64,000 nucleotides of DNA from Synechococcales cyanobacterium C42_A2020_086 (GTDB taxonomy: Bacteria; Cyanobacteriota; Cyanobacteriia; Elainellales; Elainellaceae): assembly GCA_015272325.1 (NCBI GenBank), contig JACYLU010000029.1, forward strand, positions 58,705 through 122,704, read 5' to 3'. This document shows positions 10,249 through 18,564 of the stretch, piece by piece. Position 1 is the stretch's first letter, and each line of letters starts with the position of its first letter. The position numbers were made by a program, and so were the translations under genes. The notes beneath the pieces are model-generated. The model was not told the DNA's origin, searched no databases, and was given only the letters and a program-made list of their open reading frames with translations.

Positions 10249-10500
10249 ATGTTCAATCCAACTCATCTTCTGGTTTCACGATCTCGGCAAACGCCGGTAC
10301 AACTTGTTGCCTTTGAAAAGGGCTTCAAAATTGTCACTGAGGCTGAGTGGCATCGCGGCAGCGAGCCTGCCTTTGAAATGCGCCCCAAACAGGGTTTTTT
10401 CTGTCGGGGAGTTCCGGTTGTGGGATATAGCTTACAGCCAATGCATGTGGCGTCGGAGCAACCTGCACCGACTGCGGTTGTGGAAAGCACACGGGTATAG
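10249..10500 (+). CDS. Small conserved-looking protein of unknown function (83 aa)
   Basis: I do not assign a function. The protein is 83 residues, without signal peptide or membrane segment. It contains a compact core (HLLVSRSRQTPVQLVAFEKG, then EFRPKQ-like EMRPKQGFFCRGVPVVGY) that resembles small cyanobacterial hypothetical proteins I recall only vaguely. The ATG is preceded by GAGGG at 7 bases, and the coding pattern is ordered, which supports a real gene. It converges on the unknown gene at 10544-11209, whose stop lies 44 bases away. Confidence 0.65.
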   Translation: MFNPTHLLVSRSRQTPVQLVAFEKGFKIVTEAEWHRGSEPAFEMRPKQGFFCRGVPVVGYSLQPMHVASEQPAPTAVVESTRV

Positions 10501-10543
10501 TCTTTGCGCCATACGCCTAATCAATGCATCTTGTGGGTTTCGC

Positions 10544-11209
10544 CTAAACGGGCTTTGGATAGGCTAGCAGCCAGGTTAGCGGGTAAGTGCGTGTGCCTAG
10601 CCCTTTGGCAACAATCTGAGCATCATTTTCCTGCACAGCGGTGACTTCCCAAATCGCCTGTAGTTCAGCTGGGGTCAATTGAGGAACGCCCTTCAGCACG
10701 ACCCAGTCACCGACCGTTAGGGTGGAAGCAGCGCCAGACGTGAGTTCAGCTGGGGTGCTTAGTCTAGCGGCTGGGTTTGTCGGCGTTGCTGTGCCATGCC
10801 CTAGCTCACGGTCACTGGCAGCGACTCGATCCGCTATGGGTTCCATCAAGCTATCGACATCGCACTCAAGTTCAAACTCAACCTCGGTTGTTGCAAGTTG
10901 CGGCTGGATCGGGTGAACCGCTTGCGGCGCAAACGAAGCCTGAGCACCGTCACCAGACGAGGCTAAAATAGCATTTCGCCGAATCTGCCTAACCCGGACT
11001 TTGGTGGACTCGGGAGTCGCGTCCCATACCTGTCGCTTTTGCGCTGGGGTCAGCGTTTCCAGCATGGCCAACTCTTCAACGGAGTCGATCACGGTCAACA
11101 TCTCCAGCACAGTGCGCAGGCTAGAGGGATCCAGCAGGGCTGCCTCCATGGATTCTGGAGATGCTTGTGAAGAGAAAAGCGGATGCTCAGGGCATCGAAT
11201 TTCTGGCAT
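10544..11209 (-). CDS. Hypothetical protein, about 221 aa
   Basis: I do not recognise this family. The N-terminal half is acidic and helical in appearance (PESMEAALLDPSSLRTVLEM, then an LTPAQKRQVWDATPEST segment). A variable Ala/Thr-rich linker follows, and the C-terminal 60 residues look like a small beta-rich module (GDWVVLKG ... IWEVTAVQENDAQIVAKG) that recalls SH3- or KOW-like folds. The ATG at 11209 is preferred; an in-frame TTG lies 12 bases upstream and neither has a clear ribosome-binding site. The linker suggests two domains. No signal peptide is seen, so a cytoplasmic location is likely. Confidence 0.6.
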   Translation of the reverse strand: MPEIRCPEHPLFSSQASPESMEAALLDPSSLRTVLEMLTVIDSVEELAMLETLTPAQKRQVWDATPESTKVRVRQIRRNAILASSGDGAQASFAPQAVHPIQPQLATTEVEFELECDVDSLMEPIADRVAASDRELGHGTATPTNPAARLSTPAELTSGAASTLTVGDWVVLKGVPQLTPAELQAIWEVTAVQENDAQIVAKGLGTRTYPLTWLLAYPKPV

Positions 11210-11405
11210 AATGAAGACCAATTAAGGTCTGCTTAGAAGAAAAATACGAAAAATAGAAAAAATTAATCTGAGCGAGGTAAGCAGGCAACTTACCCCTCCC
11301 TTTTTATATACTGACTGATCTCCCTGTCTTTGGGAGTAATTTTGTACTAGTTAGTCCTGCTCATAGAGTACGGCTCTAGTTAGCATGGAGCCGGGTTGCC
11401 GAGCG

Positions 11406-12935
11406 CTAGCGAACGACCAGCGTGTAGTTGCCGCGCCCGCTACTGTCATAGGTATTGGCATAGACGCGGTAGGTACCGGTCTGAGGAAGCGTCACGGTCA
11501 GTCTTGCGTTCAGGTTAGTCGGTGAGGCATCGTCATTCTCCTCGATGACTTGTCCATCAGGACCAATCAAAATTAAGTAGGGGTCAAAGTCGCGGCTTTC
11601 AAGGGAAATCGTGACCCGCTGGCCGGCCGTTCCCTCGAAGGTATGCTCCTCATAGAAGCTGCCATCGGCTTCCAGCACGGCAGATCCTGGACCGAGACTG
11701 CCCCGTGCTTGCAGTAGCGGACCCGAACTCGGACGAGTTGAGGGAGTCGTTCCGGTTGCGGCCGGTTGAGATGAGGGCGTTCCTGACGTTGATGAAGTTC
11801 CGATCGTGCCACTGGTAGCGGCCAGAAGACTATAGCGCCCCGTTTCTCCAGCGGTATTGGTGTTAGCCAAGATAATGTAGGTGCCAGTCGTTGGGAGCGT
11901 AACGCTGAGTCGAGAATTATTGCCGCCAGCACTGTCGTTGTCTTGGGCAAGCGACGCCCCGCTAGGCGAGAGCAAGATCAGGTAGGAGTCTACTTCAGTG
12001 CTCGTCATTTCCAAGACGACCTGCTGCCCAGCATTGCCCTGAAAGGTGTAGATGTTGAAGTAGCTGTTATCAGCTGGAAAGACATTGCTGTTGCTGTCTA
12101 GCGTGCCCTGCACAGGCTGCCCATTAAGCACAATATTCTCAAAGCGAATGTTCTCAGGCGAGAAGGGAGTGGGAGGAGGAACAGCGGCTGTGTTGGCATT
12201 GCCTCGCCCTTCTCGGACCGCTACCAGAAAAGGCTGGATCCGCTCAACGGGAATAGCAAAGCCGATTCCTACACTGGTCGCATCTTCGCGAGGCGTAAAG
12301 ATGGAGGTATTGACGCCAATCATCTCTCCGTTGTCGTTGACGAGGGGGCCGCCCGAGTTGCCGCGTTGGATATCCGCATTGATCTGGATCAACCTTTCTC
12401 GACGGTCAATGCGGCTGATGAATCCCGGAATAAAGGTGTTGCGGAATTGACCAAAAGGATTGCCGAGGGCATACACGGTTTGCCCAACCTCGACCGAATC
12501 GGGATTGGCAAGCTCCACCGTTGGCAGATTGCGCCCCTCGACCCGCACCACCGCCAAATCCAAGCCATCTTCACCAAAGGCGACGACTTCACCCGTTAAC
12601 GTTCGCTCATTGTCGCCGTCAGAGAGAATGACCCGAATGGTTTGGGCATCGCGGACCACATGAGCGTTAGTCAAGATCAAGCCGTTGGGGTCAATAATAC
12701 TGCCGCTGCCATTGCCAGTATCAGTTTCAATGGATACGACCGCAGGGCTGACTTTACGATAAATTTCTGGCGGTTCCAGAGCGACGGCTCGACCCAGAGG
12801 CAGCCAATCTGCAAGTAGGGGTACCCTGAAGACCGGAGCAATTGTGCTGAATGCCGTCAGTCCCAGTGCAGTCGCCGCTAAAACCAGTCCCGATTGCAGC
12901 TGATGGCGGAGGTGAATTGTTGTACTTCGGGTCAT
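11406..12935 (-). CDS. Secreted trypsin-like serine protease with two PPC domains
   Basis: The 509-residue protein begins with a hydrophobic export segment (about 14-35), then an HtrA/Deg-type S1C protease core: catalytic His in LTNAHVVRDA, Asp in DGLDLAVVRVEG, and Ser in QRGNSGGPLVND. No PDZ domain follows. Instead there are two bacterial pre-peptidase C-terminal (PPC) domains, about 265-370 and 400-509, each with the pattern YxxxxFxGxAGQxVxxxxxSxxxDxYLxLxxPxG and GTYxxxAN. PPC domains usually help secretion or substrate binding. The protease is divergent to the Ser/Thr kinase at 13258, and the PPC module recurs in the COP23 protein at 15165, suggesting a shared theme. Function is inferred from motifs; substrates are unknown. 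Confidence 0.9.
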   Translation of the reverse strand: MTRSTTIHLRHQLQSGLVLAATALGLTAFSTIAPVFRVPLLADWLPLGRAVALEPPEIYRKVSPAVVSIETDTGNGSGSIIDPNGLILTNAHVVRDAQTIRVILSDGDNERTLTGEVVAFGEDGLDLAVVRVEGRNLPTVELANPDSVEVGQTVYALGNPFGQFRNTFIPGFISRIDRRERLIQINADIQRGNSGGPLVNDNGEMIGVNTSIFTPREDATSVGIGFAIPVERIQPFLVAVREGRGNANTAAVPPPTPFSPENIRFENIVLNGQPVQGTLDSNSNVFPADNSYFNIYTFQGNAGQQVVLEMTSTEVDSYLILLSPSGASLAQDNDSAGGNNSRLSVTLPTTGTYIILANTNTAGETGRYSLLAATSGTIGTSSTSGTPSSQPAATGTTPSTRPSSGPLLQARGSLGPGSAVLEADGSFYEEHTFEGTAGQRVTISLESRDFDPYLILIGPDGQVIEENDDASPTNLNARLTVTLPQTGTYRVYANTYDSSGRGNYTLVVR

Positions 12936-13257
12936 TTGCCCACTCCCAGTCAGACTGAACTCTAGACGCTAGATCCAAATATCTAGACTCAATACCCAGA
13001 CTTGATACCCAAGTGAAAGACGCTTGTTGCTTCCAATCTAGCGGAACTCGGCTGGCCCTCCAAGTTTTACAGACAACGATTAGTACAGATAATAATTAGA
13101 GCATAGTCTTCCATTACTCTACTCATTCCTGTGTCAGTCCTAGCTTTTTTTGCGTTTCTTTTCAACTTGCTGGACAGGAAGGCTATCGACTAGGATATCT
13201 GCAACACCGGCCGTAGCTGAACTGGCTTTGGTGTCACTGCCGCTGTCATGGGCTGTC
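12936..13257. other. Divergent promoter region between protease and kinase genes
   Basis: It separates the protease (minus) from the kinase (plus) and must contain both promoters. The open frame of the kinase extends back to 13150, but the kinase-family start is at 13258. I see no clear operator or RNA gene. Confidence 0.4.
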
Positions 13258-14862
13258 ATGATTGGTGATCTGCTGGTTGGTCGTTACAGAATTAGCGAGA
13301 CGCTGGGTGAAGGGGGTATGGGGCGGACCTATATCGCTCAGGATATGCTGCGCCCAGGCTATCCCAAGTGTGTCGTCAAGCAACTCCAGCCCGCCAGCAA
13401 CGCGCCGCAATTTCTAGAAATCGCTCGGCGGCTTTTTAATACCGAAGCCGAAACCCTAGAACACCTGGGCAATCACCCGCAGATTCCGCGATTGTTGGCT
13501 TACTTCGAGCAAGATCAAGAATTTTTTTTAGTCCAAGAATTTATTGAAGGTCACCCGTTGCGGCAAGAGTTGCCCTTTGGGGAGCGATGGCCAGAAGCCC
13601 GGGTGGTGCAGCTACTGGACGAAATCCTCTCGGTTTTGGTCTTTGTGCATGGGCAAAATGTGATCCATCGCGACATTAAGCCCGACAACATCATCCGTCG
13701 TAAAACGGATGGCAGGCTGGTGCTGATCGACTTCGGAGCGGTGAAGCAACTGCGCGTGCAGCAGCCCACTGCCGTCGGGCAAGCCAGTGTCACCGTCGCT
13801 ATTGGTACACCGGGCTATATGCCCACCGAGCAGTCGAGTGGCAAGCCTCGCTTTAGCAGCGATATCTATGCTCTAGGCATGGTCGGGATCCAAGCTCTGA
13901 CCGGCATGCCCCCCACCCATCTCGATGAGGACGAAAACGGCGAGCTGATCTGGCTAGATTATGCTGAGGTTAGCGATGGTTTGGCTGCCGTTCTTTCAAA
14001 AATGGTGCGGCACTACTTCAAACATCGCTATCAGTCGGCAGCAGAGGCACTAGATGCGCTGCGCCAGATCAATGAACCGACTCTTATCGTCGCGCCAACA
14101 GCGGCACCGATCCTGCCACCACCAACCGAAATTCAGCTGCCGCCCCCCAACCCTGCTGCTAACCTGCCGGTAGAAGCAGCGCCACCGCCAGATCATCCGG
14201 GTCATCCGGTAGTTCCATCTACCGTTGTGCCTGCAGTCTCCTCTGTGCCTGCAGTTTCCCCCGAGCCGGCACCCAGTCCCTTACCTGTGCCTATGGGGTT
14301 GCCAACGGTTGTCAATCTGGAAACCGTGAATCAGGCAACTCCCTCCGGAGCGGCACTTCCTGCTCCAGCGCTGATGAGTGACCCAACAGCGGTGAACCGA
14401 GACCAGCCGCTGCTCAACAAGTGGCTGCTGCTAGGAGGAGGCGTGCTGCTGTTGCTGACGGTCGCTGGGGTTGCCTATGTCCTGCTCTTCGCTCCCGATC
14501 AAGACCCTCAGCCTGCCCCCACAATTCTGGTGCCAACGCCATCTCCTGAGGCTAGCCCAACCCCCACACCTCAACCTAGCCCATCGCCAACTCCCACCCC
14601 TCGCCCTTCACCTTCTCCAACGCCGCGCCCTGCTCCGACACCTGATCCAACCCCTGCTCCGGCACCTGCTCCCCCACCACCTGTTTATGACCCAGTGCCA
14701 GCACCGGATCCAGTGCCGATTATTGAGCCAGCACCCGCTCCACTGCCACCCGTTTATGACCCGATACCAGCCCCTGCGCCTCTGCCGGCACCTGCTCCCC
14801 TGCCAGCACCCGTCCCGGCTGCCCCTGAAGGTCCTGACTACATCATCGTTCCTGACTTTTAA
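13258..14862 (+). CDS. Membrane-anchored Ser/Thr protein kinase with Pro-rich tail
   Basis: This is a Hanks-type kinase of about 534 residues. From the chosen ATG the domain begins at once (LLVGRYRISETLGEGGMGRT), with the glycine loop, the ATP-anchoring Lys in CVVKQL, the catalytic loop VIHRDIKPDNIIR, DFG in LIDFGAVKQ and the GTPGYMPTEQ segment of the activation region. A Pro/Ala-rich linker follows, then one membrane span (KWLLLGGGVLLLLTVAGVAY), then a long tail of PTPSPSPTP-type repeats that would lie outside the membrane. That topology suggests a receptor kinase touching the wall. It may act on neighbours such as the protease or the FHA-PBP at 25587, but that is only inference. Confidence 0.92.
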   Translation: MIGDLLVGRYRISETLGEGGMGRTYIAQDMLRPGYPKCVVKQLQPASNAPQFLEIARRLFNTEAETLEHLGNHPQIPRLLAYFEQDQEFFLVQEFIEGHPLRQELPFGERWPEARVVQLLDEILSVLVFVHGQNVIHRDIKPDNIIRRKTDGRLVLIDFGAVKQLRVQQPTAVGQASVTVAIGTPGYMPTEQSSGKPRFSSDIYALGMVGIQALTGMPPTHLDEDENGELIWLDYAEVSDGLAAVLSKMVRHYFKHRYQSAAEALDALRQINEPTLIVAPTAAPILPPPTEIQLPPPNPAANLPVEAAPPPDHPGHPVVPSTVVPAVSSVPAVSPEPAPSPLPVPMGLPTVVNLETVNQATPSGAALPAPALMSDPTAVNRDQPLLNKWLLLGGGVLLLLTVAGVAYVLLFAPDQDPQPAPTILVPTPSPEASPTPTPQPSPSPTPTPRPSPSPTPRPAPTPDPTPAPAPAPPPPVYDPVPAPDPVPIIEPAPAPLPPVYDPIPAPAPLPAPAPLPAPVPAAPEGPDYIIVPDF

Positions 14863-15164
14863 TGGCCCCATCTAATGGCCCCATCAAAACACGGGGGATC
14901 GCTAGTGGATGCAAAACTGCCGCCAGGATTCATGGCAGGATATTCAAGTGCTACAGCCGAAATAGGGGCTGAAGTAGGCGGAATGATTAGATTTCGTTAA
15001 AAATCGTGGGTTGGTCTTGGTGAACCCAAAATGGGTAAGCTATAGTGCTAGACGGAGGGATTTAGACCCAACGTATCGATGCACCGGTTAAATCCAGAGC
15101 CAGTTTGTTAGTTAGCCCGGCTCAATAGGCGAAATCTTACAGAAACTTGTATTGAGGTAAAACT
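14863..15164. other. Intergenic region upstream of PPC-COP23 gene
   Basis: It begins with a direct repeat (TAATGGCCCCATC twice, near 14861-14886) and includes a candidate promoter, listed separately. No gene is seen. Confidence 0.4.
15017..15046 (+). promoter_or_regulatory. Candidate promoter of the PPC-COP23 gene
   Basis: TTGGTG (15017-15022) and TATAGT (15041-15046) are spaced by 18 bases, a fair match to a sigma-70-type promoter. The spacer contains the short palindrome ACCCAAAATGGGT, which could be a regulator site. It would leave a leader of about 110 bases before the ATG at 15165. Confidence 0.4.
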
Positions 15165-16094
15165 ATGAAGCACTCGAAGTTCTCAGCTGCCCTTGCAGTT
15201 GGGGTGACTTCTGCTTTACTGGCACTTGGAATCCCACGCATGGCTCAGGCAGGAACCTACACGCTGACGCTGAATGGTTCGCCTATTGAAGAGAGCCTAA
15301 CCTCTGAGGATGATCAGCTGCAGGAGGATGGTAGCTACTACGATAGCTACACATTCCAAGGACAAGCAGGGCAGCAGATTCGCATTACCATGTCCAGTCA
15401 GGAAATTGACGCTTATCTGATTTTGCTCGATCCAAACGGCAATAGCTTAGTGCAAGACGATAATAGCGGTGGTGGAGCAGATGCCGAAATTGTGATAGAG
15501 CTTCCCATGACAGGAACCTACACCATCTTGGCTAACTCATTTGCTGGCTGGTCTACAGGCAGCTACAGGCTGCAAGCTACGATAGGGGGAGCTTTAGGGC
15601 CTACCCCACAACCTGGTTCTAACGGAACAACCACCACAGCATTGCCGCGCTACTTCTGCAACACGTCGGGTAGTGTTCCGATCACGATGGCTCGATCGCG
15701 GCGCACCGGAACAGAGAGTCCTCTGATCCACTGGACCTCGAATTGGGCGCCACCACCCTACACTCCCAGCGAGCGCTGTGCTTTGGTTTCCGAGCGGCTG
15801 AGCACTTTGCATGGAGCTGGTACGCTAGCGCTGACGGCAGGTCGTCTCAATGGGCAGCCCGTGGTTTGTGCGGCTCAGAATGTTGGAGATGCCCAACAGG
15901 GAGTTTGTGCCCCCAATGGACTAGTATTGACGGTGCAAAATCGCGAGGAAGCAAGAACGGTGCTGCGAGGATTGCAAGAGAGTTTCTCAGCGATTGTAGC
16001 TCGCGGCAGCAGCCCTGGCATTGTTTACGTGTCGGGCGACGCCGTTCATACCCTCAACAACGATGTACCTTATCTAGTGATTCGCGATTTTTAG
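15165..16094 (+). CDS. Secreted PPC plus COP23-domain protein
   Basis: The 309-residue protein has a clear signal peptide (AALAVGVTSALLALGIPRMAQA), one PPC domain (about 45-135, YDSYTFQGQAGQQIRITMSS and GTYTILANSF), and a C-terminal domain of the circadian oscillating protein COP23 type. That domain is recognisable by FxCNTSGSVPITMARS, a central ERCALVSERLSTL and LNGQPVVCAAQN. COP23 was first described as a rhythmically expressed membrane-associated protein; its biochemical role is unknown. The ATG has GAGGTA upstream. It lies downstream of a kinase on the same strand, and its PPC domain is like those in the divergent protease. Fusion of PPC with COP23 is worth noting. Confidence 0.86.
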   Translation: MKHSKFSAALAVGVTSALLALGIPRMAQAGTYTLTLNGSPIEESLTSEDDQLQEDGSYYDSYTFQGQAGQQIRITMSSQEIDAYLILLDPNGNSLVQDDNSGGGADAEIVIELPMTGTYTILANSFAGWSTGSYRLQATIGGALGPTPQPGSNGTTTTALPRYFCNTSGSVPITMARSRRTGTESPLIHWTSNWAPPPYTPSERCALVSERLSTLHGAGTLALTAGRLNGQPVVCAAQNVGDAQQGVCAPNGLVLTVQNREEARTVLRGLQESFSAIVARGSSPGIVYVSGDAVHTLNNDVPYLVIRDF

Positions 16095-16235
16095 ACGCGA
16101 TTTTTAGAAATTTGAGTCGCGGTTTGCGGGTGCCCTAGGGTGCGAGCTTCACGCGAGGCTAGTAAGGCCAGTATAGTTATCTCAACGAACCCCCTCACAC
16201 CTTCCCTAGGGGCGTTAAGGGGGCTGATTGAATTG

Positions 16236-16265
16236 ATAGCTTGATCACAGATAGCTTGATCACAG
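16236..16265. repeat. 15-base tandem duplication
   Basis: ATAGCTTGATCACAG occurs twice head to tail between the convergent COP23 and substrate-binding protein genes, 18 bases beyond the stop of the latter. Probably a replication-slippage duplication. Confidence 0.8.
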
Positions 16266-16282
16266 CACGGCTTTGAGCCAGA

Positions 16283-17338
16283 TTAGCTGCGGATCTCATT
16301 CCAGAGCTGCACCCACCGATCGTAGTTTTTGACGCTTTGCCACATATTGATTTGCGAGTGCAGCGAGAGGTCGTCCATGAAGAGTTGATGGGCGCGCTCT
16401 GGTCCTACGGCTGCTACACCTAGGGTTGTGGCTCCAGAGTAACCCGTGACATCCATGATGCCTTTCTGACCTTCGCCACTGAGAATAAAATCAATCCAGG
16501 CGTAAGCAGCATCGGGGTTAGGCGACTTCTTGGAGATCATCCAGGAATCTGTCCAGCCGGTCAGCTTACCTTTGGGGCTAACGGAGCCGATGGGGAATCC
16601 GGCGTCGTGCAGCTGGGTATAGGTGAGAGGCCAGGCATGGGCTAAAACCACCTCACCCGACTGGAACAAATTAGCCAACTCGCCGGCAGTGGTCCAGAAT
16701 TTACGAATACTTGGGCGCAGCTCTAGCAGCTTGTCTTTGACCTCAGCGAGGTCAGCTTCGGTGAGATTGTAAGGATCGGACTTGCCCAGCCACAGAGCGA
16801 CATCGGCAATGGTCATGGGATTGTCGGGCAGAGCAATTTTGCCGGCGTAGGCGGGATCATAGAGAATATCCCAAGAGGCGGGAGCCGTTTTGACCGCTTT
16901 TGTGTTGTAGACCAAAACATTTGGACCCCAGGCAAAAGTAACACCATAGGGTTTGCCATCAAAGGTGTTCCACTTACCGCCTTGAAAGGATTCAAACACA
17001 GCGCTGTAGTTTTGCAGCTTGCTGGTATCAATAGGACGAACTAGCCCAGCCTTATACAGCCGTTCTGTGATATCGCCCGAAGCAGAAATCAGATCATAGG
17101 TACGACCGCCACCTGCCCGAAATTTGGCGAACATTTCGTCACTAGAGCCGGCGTAGGTGGCTTTTACAGTGCAACCGGTCTCTGCTTCAAAGGTTTTCGT
17201 GAAGGAGGGATCGGTGTAGCCTTCCCAAACAATTGCTGTTAGGGTACAGCCCGCCGCATGAGCCACAGGCATGGGCAACCCTACAGCTGTGAAACCGAGA
17301 CAGGCGATCACGAGAGCAGAGATTAAACGCCCCCACAT
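16283..17338 (-). CDS. Periplasmic substrate-binding protein, PotD/spermidine-putrescine-like
   Basis: The 351-residue protein is an extracellular solute-binding protein of an ABC importer. The start at 17338 (MWGRLISALVIACLGF) has AAGGG seven bases upstream and leaves a clean signal peptide ending at AHAA; an in-frame TTG upstream (17401) is less likely. The mature protein opens with LTAIVWEGYTDPSFTKTFE and contains the VFESFQGGKWNTFDGKPYGV and FAWGPNVLVYNTK segments typical of the PotD family. Polyamine or a similar small solute is the likely ligand, but the specificity is not proven. No permease or ATPase gene is adjacent, so the transporter partners must lie elsewhere. Confidence 0.82.
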   Translation of the reverse strand: MWGRLISALVIACLGFTAVGLPMPVAHAAGCTLTAIVWEGYTDPSFTKTFEAETGCTVKATYAGSSDEMFAKFRAGGGRTYDLISASGDITERLYKAGLVRPIDTSKLQNYSAVFESFQGGKWNTFDGKPYGVTFAWGPNVLVYNTKAVKTAPASWDILYDPAYAGKIALPDNPMTIADVALWLGKSDPYNLTEADLAEVKDKLLELRPSIRKFWTTAGELANLFQSGEVVLAHAWPLTYTQLHDAGFPIGSVSPKGKLTGWTDSWMISKKSPNPDAAYAWIDFILSGEGQKGIMDVTGYSGATTLGVAAVGPERAHQLFMDDLSLHSQINMWQSVKNYDRWVQLWNEIRS

Positions 17339-18564
17339 CGCTAGACCCTTTCGTGATAAAGAAACTTGTGGTTGGCAAACAAAAGACATAGCACTGTTCA
17401 ATAAAACTCAAGTCAATGAAACACAAATCCAATCCCTGTCCATCTGTGTCCATCTATAAATTAAGTCCACTTAATGAGTCTACTCAGACTCATGTCAATT
17501 GAGATCAACAGCGCTGAGTAGTCATAGGGAATCGACAACCAGAGGAGCAAGACACGTGTTGCTGCTTAAACCCGCCGTAAACCATGAGAGATGTCATCCT
17601 GCATACAGTCTAGAATGTGCGGCGAGACGTCAGATTAACCTAGTTGATCAACCTAATTGCGGATGTCAGTGAGGAACAGATAGTAGTTGAGAACAGCCAG
17701 CTTACCACACACTGGTTCTGGATAGGAGCTAGTCTATCGTTCTGTTCTGCAAACGGAGAGTGATTGATAGATTTCTGTAAGAATTCTGCTCCAGAGCGCT
17801 CTCAGGCTGAACCAGAAAGGTCTTCGGCGTGCTATCATCCGCTTCCATCATCCCTTCGATGCTCCTGAGGATGTGCTTCTTATGGCGAAGCAAGACAGAA
17901 TTACTGGAACCGGATCGTAGGGTAAAGCAGACTAGCGCTGAATCGACAAAAGGATGCGGTACGATGCAATACTAGGAAGGGGCAGAGCACTGCTTTCAAA
18001 TCAATACCGTTGAAGTGGAAATCCGTACGGATCACGTTGAGGGAAATTCCTTTTAGGATGAACGTAGTCACGTTAGCAGCAGTAGTTTGCTTGCCTACAC
18101 AAGCGGGGTTTTGCGGAGAAATTAGTTTTTCTTTGCAGGCGTTAATGTTAGCGTAGAAAACAGTTCCACAGAGGTTAAGCTCTTGCCGGTTCTGCCTTCT
18201 GGCTTCTATAGGGTGCGGTACACTGTTAATCTGTTTCGGTGGGTATCCCGCTAACGTTAGAGATTACGATGTAGGATTGAGTATAAAAAGCAAGGTCGCC
18301 AACCGTGAACACTACTGGTGGTCGATTCTGAGAGAGTGGAGCTGGCATTATAGGGGTTGCTTGCGAACGGCATAGGCGGTTTAGTTCCTCAGCAACGCCT
18401 TTTGCAGCCACATAGCGTTGGGTTTAAGCATCTACAGTGACATGGCTTGAATGGCTTGATACCTCATCGAGCTGCTGAGTTGCACTCACAGAAACAAAAC
18501 TAAATAGCATGAGGTGTTCTCAGACTCTGGTATGTGGCTGAACTTCGACTAAGCGAATGTGAAC
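17339..18564. other. 1.2-kb region without a supported gene
   Basis: This is the largest gap in the window not explained by a mobile element. It holds the upstream region of the substrate-binding protein (with a perfect palindrome at 17474-17493 and a duplicated TGTCCATCT near 17437-17454) and that of the kinase at 18565. A 61-codon minus frame at 18226-18411 with a GTG start is unconvincing. I see no tRNA. Confidence 0.45.
17474..17493. promoter_or_regulatory. Perfect palindrome upstream of the substrate-binding protein gene
   Basis: ATGAGTCT and AGACTCAT are separated by 4 bases, about 136 bases upstream of the start codon. The symmetry is what a dimeric regulator would recognise; it could equally be a transcript hairpin. 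The regulator is unknown. Confidence 0.4.

Noticed and set aside
18226..18411. 61-codon minus-strand open frame starting with GTG
   Set aside because: No ribosome-binding site, no recognisable motif, and it lies in a generally non-coding gap.
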